Assembly: GCA_014695345.1 (NCBI GenBank)
Contig: JACJOC010000086.1
Span: forward strand, 62,001-126,000
Length of the DNA: 64,000 bases
Direction: 5' to 3'
DNA from: Cyanobacteria bacterium FACHB-471
GTDB lineage: Bacteria; Cyanobacteriota; Cyanobacteriia; Elainellales; Elainellaceae
Shown here: positions 54,241-63,323 of the stretch, piece by piece
Layout of the letters: each line of letters begins with the position of its first letter
Position numbering within the stretch: position 1 is the stretch's first letter
The notes under the pieces: model-generated
The model's input: the letters and a program-made list of their open reading frames with translations, nothing else
What the model was told of the DNA's origin: nothing
The model's database searches: none
Program-made: the position numbers and the translations under genes

Positions 54241-55029
54241 TTAGGCAGTTGACTTATGCTTAGCCAGCTTCAACGCTGATAGCAACAAAACTGTACCCAA
54301 GCTTAAGTACAACAGAGAGCTTGATACGTACCTTAAAAGATTGCTGCCAACAAATGCACCCAAAATTGAACCAGATGCCATTGAAACGATAAATTTCTGT
54401 TCTGATTTAGCTTCCCTGAGCCTTTTCTGACTTCTATACTTAAACAAACCCATCACAATAGTTGGAATGCTGATCGCAAGACTCAAGCTTCCTGCCAGCT
54501 TAATATCAACCGAAAACAACAAAATAATCGTCGGGATAATTAACTCTCCACCTGCCACACCCAACATACTGCTGAACACGCCAATTACGATTCCTGCTAA
54601 AAATCCCAATCTGATTTTTAAAAGGCTCGGCAGTTGCAAACTCTCCAGACTAAAGATGAGATGATGCCCTATCAGTACAACGCTAAGAAAAATTAGAAAA
54701 ACGACGACAACTCGGTTTAATACCCGCTCGTTAATTTGAGTTGCATAATGCACTCCAACAGAAGAGCCGATTAGAGAGCCTGCCAAAATATTTACGATCA
54801 CTGCCCAACTTGCAGCAACATTCTCTAGCCCCACAACGCTACTTCGAAAAATGAATGAAAATGTTACTGTGACAAGGCTGACAATGAGGTTGATGATAAC
54901 TGCTTGTAAAGTTCGATAGTGAAAAACGCTGACTAAAACGGGTAAGCGGAACTCTGCACCGCCCAACCCAATCAATCCACCCAGAACCCCGACTAAAGCA
55001 CCCCAAGCAAACGCCCAGAAGTTTCGCAT
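54241..55029 (-). CDS. TSUP (TauE/SafE) family membrane transporter
   Basis: 262 residues with about eight helices in two inverted halves. Each half opens with a GxxxGxLxGLGG-like loop: WGALVGVLGGLIGLGGAEFRLPVL and GIVIGVFSSMLGVAGGELIIPTI, the hallmark of the family. Members export sulfite, sulfoacetate or related anions (family knowledge); the substrate here is unknown. Leftward, alone, 137 bases below the nucleotidyltransferase. Confidence 0.92.
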   Translation of the reverse strand: MRNFWAFAWGALVGVLGGLIGLGGAEFRLPVLVSVFHYRTLQAVIINLIVSLVTVTFSFIFRSSVVGLENVAASWAVIVNILAGSLIGSSVGVHYATQINERVLNRVVVVFLIFLSVVLIGHHLIFSLESLQLPSLLKIRLGFLAGIVIGVFSSMLGVAGGELIIPTIILLFSVDIKLAGSLSLAISIPTIVMGLFKYRSQKRLREAKSEQKFIVSMASGSILGAFVGSNLLRYVSSSLLYLSLGTVLLLSALKLAKHKSTA

Positions 55030-55123
55030 TCAAATCTCCACATCTAGCGACAACAAGATTGTGAGCGGCGTGCTTTGAGGTTGAGCTAATCAACTTAGCA
55101 GCACTTAATTCTAATCCGGGTAG

Positions 55124-55149
55124 GGTGCGTTGCTTGGTAGCAACGCACC
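55124..55149. terminator. GGTGCGTTGC repeat hairpin
   Basis: GGTGCGTTGCT pairs exactly with AGCAACGCACC over a TGGT loop. It follows the nucleotidyltransferase gene by 16 bases on the minus strand. GTGCGTTGC inverted repeats of this kind are common intergenic elements in cyanobacteria. Confidence 0.7.
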
Positions 55150-55165
55150 AGGTCATAATGCTCGA

Positions 55166-55981
55166 TCACCAATTAGCTTCATACGCATCTCGAACAGCTT
55201 GAGCCAAATTTTCGGGAGTGCCAATGTCCAGGTAGCGACCTTGCTCAAAAACCTCAGCTTCCACTCGAAAACCCTGATCGATCGCCGCTTGAATCACATC
55301 TCCAATAGGCAGCTCTGGTCGTGGCTCGGTCAAAGATTCTGAGTCTGAGGAATACTGGGAAGCGATCGCCTTCAAGTACTCATGCATGAAGTGGGTGAAC
55401 TTCGGAGTCCAGGTGGCGATCGCCCACATATAGCGCAAATCAGTTTGAAGCGGCTTCTCAATCACATAACGAACCCGCCCCGACAAATCAAAATCTACCA
55501 TTCCTGCCTTGCTCGGCTGCTCAGTTGGAAACAATCCCAGCACGACATCAGCACTCCCGTTTGCCTGACGTGCGAGAATTTTGGCAAACGCATCCTGTGG
55601 TTGAAACAAAATATCGGGAAATCCCAGCGCAATCACCGCATCCTGCACAAATGGGTAAGCCTGATTCAGTGTATAGGGAACTCCAAACGGCACGTGCACC
55701 GTCAGATAGGCAAGATGCATGTCCAGCATCGTACCATCGCCAAAATAGTTTGGAATATCCCACTTTCCCGGACGCAGCACCAAATACGCTGTTGTAACGC
55801 CCGCCTGCCGCATCTTCTCCAGCAGATAATGGCAGACTACCTTAGGGCGCAAACTGCCATTCGCACCACGGCGAAACCCAATCGGATAAAGCTCCTTACT
55901 CATCGGTAAAGGAGCAATCCTTGTCGCCTGACCCCCTGCGGGCAACAGTCCAATAACTCGTTGCGGATAATGACTTACCAA
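55166..55981 (-). CDS. Sugar-1-phosphate nucleotidyltransferase-like protein
   Basis: 271 residues. GLLPAGGQATRIAPLPMSKELYPIG is the nucleotidyltransferase start (GxGxR-type loop, here AGGQATR, and the Lys of SKEL), as in glucose-1-phosphate thymidylyl- or uridylyltransferases; VIALGFPDILFQPQDAF gives the metal-binding acidic site (here FPD in place of the usual GDN). The frame has no ATG: TTG 55981 is the likely start. It should make a nucleotide sugar for the polysaccharide genes to its right (context inference). Confidence 0.8.
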   Translation of the reverse strand: MVSHYPQRVIGLLPAGGQATRIAPLPMSKELYPIGFRRGANGSLRPKVVCHYLLEKMRQAGVTTAYLVLRPGKWDIPNYFGDGTMLDMHLAYLTVHVPFGVPYTLNQAYPFVQDAVIALGFPDILFQPQDAFAKILARQANGSADVVLGLFPTEQPSKAGMVDFDLSGRVRYVIEKPLQTDLRYMWAIATWTPKFTHFMHEYLKAIASQYSSDSESLTEPRPELPIGDVIQAAIDQGFRVEAEVFEQGRYLDIGTPENLAQAVRDAYEANW

Positions 55982-56097
55982 ATCTTTAATTTTTAAAGAA
56001 GTAAATAAAGATCTGACCCAACCAGTACTGCGGCATCTGCGTATTGATCAACATATAGTGACTCAAGCTGCATCCGACAAATCCGCTTGTCAACCCA
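55981..56097. repeat. Direct repeat copy A flanking the GT8 gene
   Basis: This 117-base stretch matches 57773-57890 in the same orientation at about 70% by eye, including the blocks AATCTTTAATTTT, AAGATCTGAC, CGTATTGA and TCCGCTTG. It lies directly before the nucleotidyltransferase start, between it and the GT8 gene. Confidence 0.8.
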
Positions 56098-56122
56098 AGG
56101 AGGAATTGGTAACAGGAGAGCT

Positions 56123-56974
56123 TTACGATACGACACGCTTACGGATTTGATGGTATAGAGCTCTTGCGGCCGCAAGAGCTTTTTTAGAATTTCGAGGTAT
56201 TTCTGGACGAGCCTTAGACCAAGGAGACAGTTTGAGGTATCGCCAATAAAGTGCCCTCTCATGAGCGATGCACCAACTGTGCCAGGGTTTAAGTGAGCCA
56301 ACAAAATGAATAATTATAGATTCTTTACTAACATGGGATGTACCCTCACTTAAATCGACTAAAGAGTTCCATCGTCTGTCCAAGTTTAAGAAACGACCGT
56401 CAATAATTTTATTTAGCGCATCTTGATCCATATATTTGGCTAAACGAGAGTTCTCAGCGAGCCATTGAAGGCATTGATCAGCAATAGCTTGCTCTCGCCA
56501 CAACGAAAAGTTAAAGAGGATGACACCTGCATTGAAATAGAAGTCGCTCTTTAAATCAAGCCTTGCTTTTGTTGTAACAACCCTTCCTCCACAAGCAGCA
56601 ACAATATACTTGGAAATATCAAGGTTGTAAAGTTCAAGGATAGAACCGTTAACGATTAGGTCAGAGTCTAGATAAAGCAATTTATCTATTGTTTTAGGCA
56701 AGAAGTTAACTGCTACTAGACGGTAGTATGTTGCCAAAGAAATATGCGCAGCGACTCTCAGTTGCTTGAGGCTATTTTCCTCAACTTCATAAGTATAGAA
56801 GTTAAGATTCGGGAAGTCGTTAAACTCATCAAGTTTAGATCGAAAATCAGAACTAACTTGATTAGTAATGATATAGATATCCTTTTGTACTTCTGGATTG
56901 TTTAGAATCAGTGATGTTACAGCGGCTCCAAAATGCTGTTCGTAGTTTGTGTCAAAGCAGAATAGGACGTTCAT
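56123..56974 (-). CDS. Glycosyltransferase family 8 protein
   Basis: 283 residues, retaining GT-A fold. N-terminal MNVLFCFDTNYEQHFGAAVTSLI is the family 8 start; the metal-binding DxD is DSD in KLLYLDSDLIVNGS, with NAGVILFN and HFVGSLKPWHSW (the KPW motif) further on. All family marks are intact. The donor is likely UDP-glucose or UDP-galactose. A perfect 22-bp palindrome lies in its last codons. The gene is AT-richer than its neighbours and is framed by diverged direct repeats (55981, 57773), which suggests that it entered or moved with that segment. Confidence 0.9.
   Translation of the reverse strand: MNVLFCFDTNYEQHFGAAVTSLILNNPEVQKDIYIITNQVSSDFRSKLDEFNDFPNLNFYTYEVEENSLKQLRVAAHISLATYYRLVAVNFLPKTIDKLLYLDSDLIVNGSILELYNLDISKYIVAACGGRVVTTKARLDLKSDFYFNAGVILFNFSLWREQAIADQCLQWLAENSRLAKYMDQDALNKIIDGRFLNLDRRWNSLVDLSEGTSHVSKESIIIHFVGSLKPWHSWCIAHERALYWRYLKLSPWSKARPEIPRNSKKALAAARALYHQIRKRVVS
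56159..56186 (+). terminator. Perfect 22-bp palindrome plus T6, antisense to the GT8 3' end
   Basis: The palindrome with core CTTGCGGCCGCAAG (56159-56180) is followed by TTTTTT on the plus strand. As a terminator it would stop rightward transcripts, opposite to the gene that contains it. Confidence 0.55.
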
Positions 56975-57772
56975 ATCACAACATTTCCTTCAATCAAACC
57001 TAATGCCTATTTAGTTTTAAGTCCGGATAGAACGAACTTCTTTGGAATAAGGGGCTTACACTCTTTGTTTAGAAAGAGCGTCACAAGGAATTAGTACAAC
57101 CAGTGCAACGCAGAACCAATACAGGATTTTCTCATTATTTATAATGTGTAAACTTTAAACATTAAGGGCAGCTAATACTCTCTTAAATACCGTGATGTGC
57201 CAAAAGGTCTAAAGCATAACTTTATCGTTATCTCTAGATGCTTTGTAACATTAATTACCCAAGTCAATCGATCTTATCGAACCTAGAATTATGAAGTACA
57301 GCATTCTACAAGAGAAGATAGACAGTTTAGATTAACAACTACTAAGTTGCTTAGAGCCTAGCATCGGAATTGTCCACTGTCCACTGCACTATCCTTCCTA
57401 ACTCTTCTTAGAAATAAGACTAGCTAACTTCACGAATACGTAAGACCACTAACCCAACGCTAGAGATGCACCCCTGTGTTGCAGAGACGTATCTGTAAAT
57501 ATCTAGGAATATAGCGGTCTTACTCAGTTTGTGAAAGCACCCACCCGCTTCACAAATCATTTTAGGATGGATGGCACTGACTTGACCTTTGACCCAGAGA
57601 TTCATCTCCAGGCTCGTTAGTTCAGTACTATTCCGTTTAGGATTAACCCTCAAGATTGCTATGTGGATGAAAAGGGAGCAGGCAGCCCACCAACTGGTTC
57701 AATCAATTTGCTGGGACTTCAGGAACATCCTTCTTCCAAGGAACATCCTCTTTCTAAGGATTAAGCTTACAG
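56975..57772. other. Long intergenic region left of the Hps-type cluster
   Basis: About 800 bases between the GT8 start and direct repeat copy B. AT-rich; a near-duplicate GGAACATCCTTCTTCCAA / GGAACATCCTCTTTCTAA lies at 57722-57757. Two overlapping frames of 68-77 codons on opposite strands have no ribosome site or protein-like make-up and are rejected. Confidence 0.5.
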
Positions 57773-57890
57773 AATCTTTAATTTTCCAAGAATAGATGAA
57801 GATCTGACTTGACTACTACTAAGGCAACTACGTATTGACTAATATATAACCGAGCCTCAAGCTTTACACGACGATTCCGCTTGCTACCAA
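57773..57890. repeat. Direct repeat copy B, leader of the HpsL-like gene
   Basis: Partner of 55981-56097 (see there). It ends 27 bases before the start of the HpsL-like gene and so probably forms part of its promoter or leader. Confidence 0.8.
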
Positions 57891-57917
57891 ATTTGTGATT
57901 GATCCCATTGGATTCCT

Positions 57918-59636
57918 ATGCTGAAAACCAAATCGACCAAGAAGTCAAAGTGGAAGTCGAAACAGCAGGATAGTTCTGAAGCTCCAGTTCCGTCACTTAA
58001 AGAGCGGATAGCTCAAAAGAAAAAAGCTGACCGATTGCGTAAAGAGATTATTAATTTTACGATCTTTGCAGCTTTCTTTGCCGCAATTATCGGTCTCATT
58101 GTAGGGTTAGCTGGCGGCTGGAAAGTGGGAGTTGGCTCAGGAGTCGGTATTCTTTACACTTCGCTGTCCTTTAAGTATCCCCGTCATGCACTATGGGCAT
58201 TTCTGATTTACCTGCCCTTTGGCGGCACCATCACTTACTACATTGGTAATAGCCCTCTGCTTCAGCTTGCCAAAGACGGCTTTTACATTCCTGCCTTATT
58301 TGGCGTAATTCAATACTGCCGCCGGGAAAACCTGCCCTTACTTATTCCTAAGCGATTGGTCACTCCGTTAGCGATTTTGCTTGTCCTCTGTTTGTTTACC
58401 TTGACCTTTGTTAATGGAATGCAGCAATTTTCGGCGGCTACTGGTCCTTTAGAAGGAACTTTATATGCAGCGGACGAAGGAATTTTGTATGAAGATGCTG
58501 ACATTTCCGCAGGCGGTAGCCCATTCCTGATGGGAGTCCTTGGACTTAAGGTTTTAATAGGATACATTCCTCTAATTGTCTGTGCTTACTACCTAATCCG
58601 AAACAAAAGCGATTTGTTATTTTTGTCTCGACTGACCGTCGTTTTGATTTTGACCTGCTGTGGTCTTGCCTTTGTTCAATATTTGTTTCTAAAAACAGGG
58701 CGATGCGAAGGCACTCGGTTCGCAGAAGGATCTAGTTTATTCAGGGCTTCTCTAGATGCCAAATGCTTTGTTGGTGGCTCTTTACTTTATAGCCCAGAGC
58801 ATGGGCAAATTCGCCTACCAGGGACATTCGTTGCACCTTGGCAGTGGGGTTGGTTTCTGATTTCGGCTGGTTTCTTCGGTTTTGCCTCCGCTTTTAGCGA
58901 TCCTTTCGCACGTTGGAGGACAATGGGACTGCTGTCAATGGCGGCTGTCTTTGTGATGTCTGTTCTATCAGGGCAGAGGGTTGCGCTGGGGCTGGTTCCA
59001 GTCTCTATTATGGTACTTCTTGTCTTGACGGGTCAGATAGTCAATTTAAAGCGATTCCTTCCTGCTGCATTTATATTAGCTATTCTTTTAGGAATTGCTT
59101 CTGTAAACAACCCAGCAATCGTGCAGGAAAGGGTTGATAGCTTTTGGGGTAGATGGGAAGCTTCTCCTCCTCAAGAGTTCATTGTGAGTCAGTTTGAATG
59201 GGCATTAGGGGTTCAAGAGGGCATACTGGGCAAGGGGTTAGGTAGGGCTACCAATTCGGCACGGGTATTTGGCGACACTGCATTTTTTGAAACCTACTAT
59301 CCCAAGTTACTCTACGAAATTGGACCACTCGGAACACTGGCATTTTTGGCAGTGGTGACAGTTTTAACCATAGAGACCTTTAGGGCTTATCGCTCTGTTA
59401 AAGAACGCAACTTGAAAAGCTTTGGTGCTTCTTATTGGGTGTTTGTTCTACTAATTAGCTACAACACCTATTACTATCCTTTGGATGTTGATCCGGTTGC
59501 CGTTTACTACTGGTTTTTTGCTGGGGTTGTGTTAAAACTACCCGAGTTAGACCGTCAGGAAAAGCTAGCTGCACAAGGCATAGAAGAGCCGGTGGGTAGG
59601 AAGAGGAAGCGCTTAAAACGAGCAGGATTCAGTTAG
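57918..59636 (+). CDS. hpsL: HpsL-like polysaccharide membrane protein (O-antigen ligase/polymerase type)
   Basis: 572 residues. A very basic N-terminal tail (KSTKKSKWKSKQQ), a charged helix, then about 12 membrane helices and a large periplasmic loop (near 415-470) of the Wzy/WaaL type, and a basic C terminus (GRKRKRLKRAGFS). The tail and first helices match my recollection of HpsL of hormogonium polysaccharide clusters; no search was run. Such proteins join or polymerise lipid-linked repeat units in the periplasm. It heads the rightward cluster of three glycosyltransferases. Confidence 0.75.
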   Translation: MLKTKSTKKSKWKSKQQDSSEAPVPSLKERIAQKKKADRLRKEIINFTIFAAFFAAIIGLIVGLAGGWKVGVGSGVGILYTSLSFKYPRHALWAFLIYLPFGGTITYYIGNSPLLQLAKDGFYIPALFGVIQYCRRENLPLLIPKRLVTPLAILLVLCLFTLTFVNGMQQFSAATGPLEGTLYAADEGILYEDADISAGGSPFLMGVLGLKVLIGYIPLIVCAYYLIRNKSDLLFLSRLTVVLILTCCGLAFVQYLFLKTGRCEGTRFAEGSSLFRASLDAKCFVGGSLLYSPEHGQIRLPGTFVAPWQWGWFLISAGFFGFASAFSDPFARWRTMGLLSMAAVFVMSVLSGQRVALGLVPVSIMVLLVLTGQIVNLKRFLPAAFILAILLGIASVNNPAIVQERVDSFWGRWEASPPQEFIVSQFEWALGVQEGILGKGLGRATNSARVFGDTAFFETYYPKLLYEIGPLGTLAFLAVVTVLTIETFRAYRSVKERNLKSFGASYWVFVLLISYNTYYYPLDVDPVAVYYWFFAGVVLKLPELDRQEKLAAQGIEEPVGRKRKRLKRAGFS

Positions 59637-59759
59637 TTTTGTGTTAAGAAGGGTGTGGGTTAGCCTAGCCTAATCCAATCGAATGAGTTGGCGATCGCTT
59701 TTTGTTAATCGTTTTTTGTTGATGTATACGCTTATCAAGGTTTATTAGGAGCGTCTCCC

Positions 59760-60803
59760 TTGACTTTGCCTCTGATCTCTGTCGTCATTCCAACCTATGG
59801 TCGCGAGGAAGTTCTACGGGACACCTTAACCAATGTCATCCAGCAGGACTACCCAAACTATGAAGTGCTGGTAGTAGACCAAACGCAGAACCATGAGCCT
59901 GAAACTGAGGCTTACTTAAACGAACTGGCGGCTACTGAGAAGATTCGCCTGTTTCGGGTAGGCTGGGCCAGTTTGCCAGGTGCTAGAAACTACGCAGTTC
60001 GTCGTGCTTTGGGAGAAATTATTCTCTTTATTGATGATGACGTGCAGTTACCGCCCGGATTTATAGCTGCCCACGCTCGAAATTTTGCCCGGTCAGAAAT
60101 TGGTGCAGTCGCAGGTCGAGTATTTGACCGGATGAAGCTGGCAGATGCTGATCCAGGTTTGACGATCGAATATTTGCCTGCTGAAGCGATGGACCCTGGA
60201 ATTGCCTGGTATCACATTGACTTGGTGCATACGATTAAGCCCCAGCGTGTTTTGACGGCAAGAGGCTGCAATATGTCCTTCCGCCGTGACCTGTTTGAGA
60301 AGTATGGGCTATGGTTTGACGAACGGTTCCGGGGTAGCGCGGTGCGGGAGGAGTCAGATTTTTGCCTGCACATTCGCCAAACGGGGCTGCAAATTTGGTA
60401 TGACCCGGAGGCACACCTGGTGCATCTAGGTGAGGAAACGGGCGGCTGTCATGACATCAGTACGCGATCGCTCAAATACCAAATTACCTTCTACCACAAC
60501 CACTTCCTTCTGGGGCTAAAAAACCTCACCTTTTCTCAGGCTCTGCGACTATTTGCCCGACTGTTTGACTGCCATGTGCTGGGTCGTCCACCCTGCCATA
60601 AAAGCGGTTCTCCCCTTAAGATTTTAAGTCGAGCCGGATTCTACACGGCTGGCTTCTTAAGCGCTTTATGGACAGTGATCCAATCACTTTGGAATGATGG
60701 ACAGTCCTATAGCCGTCTAGATCAGGAAGATAGTAGTCCCAAAATCAGCCTGAATAGCCAGAAGGCGGAGGTTAAAAGTCAAGAATCAGGAGTCAGTGGG
60801 TAA
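59760..60803 (+). CDS. Glycosyltransferase family 2, exopolysaccharide cluster
   Basis: 347 residues, inverting GT-A enzyme. LISVVIPTYGREEVLRDTL is the nucleotide-sugar-binding start, VLVVDQTQN the first acidic site, ILFIDDDVQLPPGF the DxD, and the ARGCNMSFRRDLFEKYG and REESDFCLHIR regions the acceptor site with the catalytic ED-like acids. TTG start at 59760 has AGGAG before it; the N terminus agrees with the family. A hydrophobic C-terminal helix may touch the membrane. Second gene of the cluster; its place fits an HpsN-like protein. Confidence 0.88.
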   Translation: MTLPLISVVIPTYGREEVLRDTLTNVIQQDYPNYEVLVVDQTQNHEPETEAYLNELAATEKIRLFRVGWASLPGARNYAVRRALGEIILFIDDDVQLPPGFIAAHARNFARSEIGAVAGRVFDRMKLADADPGLTIEYLPAEAMDPGIAWYHIDLVHTIKPQRVLTARGCNMSFRRDLFEKYGLWFDERFRGSAVREESDFCLHIRQTGLQIWYDPEAHLVHLGEETGGCHDISTRSLKYQITFYHNHFLLGLKNLTFSQALRLFARLFDCHVLGRPPCHKSGSPLKILSRAGFYTAGFLSALWTVIQSLWNDGQSYSRLDQEDSSPKISLNSQKAEVKSQESGVSG

Positions 60804-60921
60804 GGGGCGATTGCCCGCATCTGCTTGAAACACTTGAAACTCTCAGACTTGCAGTCCGCCTTAATCCATACCTTAAAGACTAACCATCAGCCGCAAAGTT
60901 AATCAGCCGTGGAGTTGTAAA

Positions 60922-62100
60922 GTGAGAATTCTGGTAGCGAGTCACACCTACATCGTTGACCTGAACTGCGAAAAACTCAGACTCATGGCTGCGTTGGAGC
61001 CAGGTATTGAAGTTACGATTGTAGTGCCTCGATGCTGGCGACCCGGAGGCGTACAAAATAAGCTGATTGAAACGCGATTTCGACAGGAAGGTTCGTTTCA
61101 GGTTGTACCTGTCTCTAACTTCAGCGAAAACAACCAGGGGCTTTTACTATTTGGGGCTGACCTAGTTTCGTTGCTGCGAAAATTTCGTCCTGAAATTATT
61201 CAAGTTGAGCAAGGTTCTAAAGCACTGGCTTACTTTGAGTTAATTACCCTGAATCGCATCCTACGGCTCAACGCTAAAAACGTGTTTTTTACCTGGTGGA
61301 ATTTACCCTACGACCTGAAGTTTCCGATCTCCTGGCTAGAGAGCTACAACCTGCGCCACACGCAAGGACTAATTGTAGGAAATCAGGATGGAGCCGAGAT
61401 TTTGCAGCAGCGAGGCTATCGGGGAGCCACAAAAGTGATGCCTCAGCTTGGGGTAGATGAAAAATTGTTTTGCCCTCGGCTTCAACCTGAACTAGCGGCT
61501 AAAGTTGGCGTTAAGCCGCATGAATTTGTGGTGGGTTTTGTCGGTCGGTTTGTCCCAGAAAAGGGACTCCTAACGCTGCTTAAAGCCGTTGAGAAATTGG
61601 GCGATCGCCCCTGGAAACTGCTGCTGCTTGGTCGCGGTCCATTAAAACAAACGCTAATGGATGAAGCAGCAGCAATGGGAATTGGCGATCGCATCATTTG
61701 GGTCGAGAGTGTTCCCCACGATGACGTGCCTCGCTATATCAACTTAATGAACTGCTTGGTCTTGCCCTCCGAAACTGATAAGCAGTTTAAAACATTAACT
61801 TCTGCTGGCTGGAAAGAACAGTTTGGACACGTCTTAATTGAGGCAATGGCGTGTCAGATTCCGGTTGTCGGGTCAGATTCGGGCGAAATTCCCTACGTGA
61901 TCAAAGATGCAGGTTTGATTTTCCCAGAAGGGAACGTGGTTGCTTTGTCAGACTGTTTAGCCAAGCTGATTGACCAGCCAGAGCTAGCTCGTGATCTTGC
62001 CCAGCGAGGCTACAGTAGAGCCATGACCCACTACACTAACCTGGCTCTAGCAAAGCAACAGCTTGAATTCTATAAGCAAATTCTTGGCAACCGCCACTAA
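60922..62100 (+). CDS. Glycosyltransferase family 4, exopolysaccharide cluster
   Basis: 392 residues, GT-B fold, retaining. The C-terminal domain has VVGFVGRFVPEKGLLTLLKA, LLLLGRGPLKQTLMD, and EQFGHVLIEAMACQIPVVGSDSGEIPYVI, the Ex7E donor-site region. GTG at 60922 is preceded by GGAG. It resembles the HpsO position in hormogonium polysaccharide clusters (recollection). 118 bases after the GT2 gene, 11 bases before the next GT4: the last two surely share a transcript. Confidence 0.9.
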   Translation: MRILVASHTYIVDLNCEKLRLMAALEPGIEVTIVVPRCWRPGGVQNKLIETRFRQEGSFQVVPVSNFSENNQGLLLFGADLVSLLRKFRPEIIQVEQGSKALAYFELITLNRILRLNAKNVFFTWWNLPYDLKFPISWLESYNLRHTQGLIVGNQDGAEILQQRGYRGATKVMPQLGVDEKLFCPRLQPELAAKVGVKPHEFVVGFVGRFVPEKGLLTLLKAVEKLGDRPWKLLLLGRGPLKQTLMDEAAAMGIGDRIIWVESVPHDDVPRYINLMNCLVLPSETDKQFKTLTSAGWKEQFGHVLIEAMACQIPVVGSDSGEIPYVIKDAGLIFPEGNVVALSDCLAKLIDQPELARDLAQRGYSRAMTHYTNLALAKQQLEFYKQILGNRH

Positions 62101-62111
62101 GTCCAGCCACT

Positions 62112-63320
62112 ATGCATCACCCGCTGCGGATTCTCCAAATTGTTCCCTCGATTTCCTTGGTTTATGGCGGGCCGAGTCAGATGGTGCTGGGTCTTTCCAA
62201 GGCGTTAGCGGCTGAAGGCGTTGAGGTGACAGTACTAACGACTGACTCAAATGGTGACGTAGGTCAGCCACCCCTAGATGTACCGCTCGATCGCCCCGTT
62301 GCTCAAGAAGGTTATCAAGTTCGTTACTTTCGCTGCTCTCCTTTCCGCCGCTACAAGTTCTCGTTGGGGTTGTTGCGCTGGCTAGCTGACCATACCGATG
62401 AATTTGACTTGGCTCACATCCACGCCCTGTTTTCTCCCATCAGTAGTTTTTCGGCTAGCGTTGCTCGTTCTAAAAATCTTCCCTACTTATTGCGTCCGTT
62501 AGGAACCCTTGATCCTGCTGACTTACAGAAAAAGAAGGCACTCAAGCAAATTTACGCGGCGCTGTTGGAACGTCCAAATCTGGCTGGAGCCGCCGCTGTC
62601 CATTTCACTAGTCCTCAAGAAGCTAAAGTCTCAGAACGCTTTGGAGCCGTCACACAGGATTTGGTAATTCCTTTGGGAGTTAACTGGCAAAAACCTAACC
62701 CAGCAGATTCTCAAACAGTCCATGATGCTGCGTTGCACAGCCTAAAAATTTCGCAGCAACAGGGTGTTCCCCTGGTATTATTTATGTCGCGGATTGATCC
62801 CAAAAAGGGATTGGATTTGCTGTTTCCAGCACTAGAAAGGCTGCTGGCAGAGGGATTAAAATTCCATTTCGTGCTGGCTGGTGGTAATCCACAAGACCCA
62901 GATTATGAGAATCGCATTCGCACCCAGGTGCAAAGTTCATCTCTAGCGCCACATTCTACAATTGTCGGATTTGTTACGGGTGACTCAAAAACGGCCTTGC
63001 TGCAAACGGCTGACCTATTTGTGCTGCCGTCCTACTACGAAAACTTTGGTATCGCTGTCGCAGAAGCAATGGCGGCGGGCGTGCCCGTCGTTATTTCAGA
63101 TCAGGTACACATCTGGGAAGATGTGAAACAGTCAGAAGCAGGCTGGGTCAGCGCTTGCGAAGTGAATGCCCTGACAGACCAGCTGAGAGCCGCAATTCAA
63201 TCTGTGCCGGAGCGGCAACGGCGTGGCGCAAACGCTCAGGCTCATGCGCTCAAACACTATAGCTGGAAGGCGATCGCCCAACAAACAATCCAGGCATACC
63301 AGCAAATTTTGGCGAAATAA
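62112..63320 (+). CDS. Glycosyltransferase family 4, exopolysaccharide cluster
   Basis: 402 residues, GT-B fold. N-terminal ILQIVPSISLVYGGPSQMVLGLSKAL is the acceptor-side loop; C-terminal LFMSRIDPKKGLDLLFPAL, FHFVLAGGNPQD and YYENFGIAVAEAMAAGVPVVIS form the donor site with Ex7E. It follows the previous GT4 by 11 bases and fits the HpsP position. Last gene of the cluster; the phosphoribosyltransferase converges 3 bases later. Confidence 0.92.
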   Translation: MHHPLRILQIVPSISLVYGGPSQMVLGLSKALAAEGVEVTVLTTDSNGDVGQPPLDVPLDRPVAQEGYQVRYFRCSPFRRYKFSLGLLRWLADHTDEFDLAHIHALFSPISSFSASVARSKNLPYLLRPLGTLDPADLQKKKALKQIYAALLERPNLAGAAAVHFTSPQEAKVSERFGAVTQDLVIPLGVNWQKPNPADSQTVHDAALHSLKISQQQGVPLVLFMSRIDPKKGLDLLFPALERLLAEGLKFHFVLAGGNPQDPDYENRIRTQVQSSSLAPHSTIVGFVTGDSKTALLQTADLFVLPSYYENFGIAVAEAMAAGVPVVISDQVHIWEDVKQSEAGWVSACEVNALTDQLRAAIQSVPERQRRGANAQAHALKHYSWKAIAQQTIQAYQQILAK

Positions 63321-63323
63321 TCC

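Noticed and set aside
55993-56304. 103-codon minus-strand frame over direct repeat copy A and the GT8 3' end
   Set aside because: It is an out-of-frame shadow of GT8 for half its length and shows no known domain.
57420-57795. Two overlapping frames on opposite strands before the HpsL-like gene
   Set aside because: They exclude each other, neither has a start signal or a recognisable segment.
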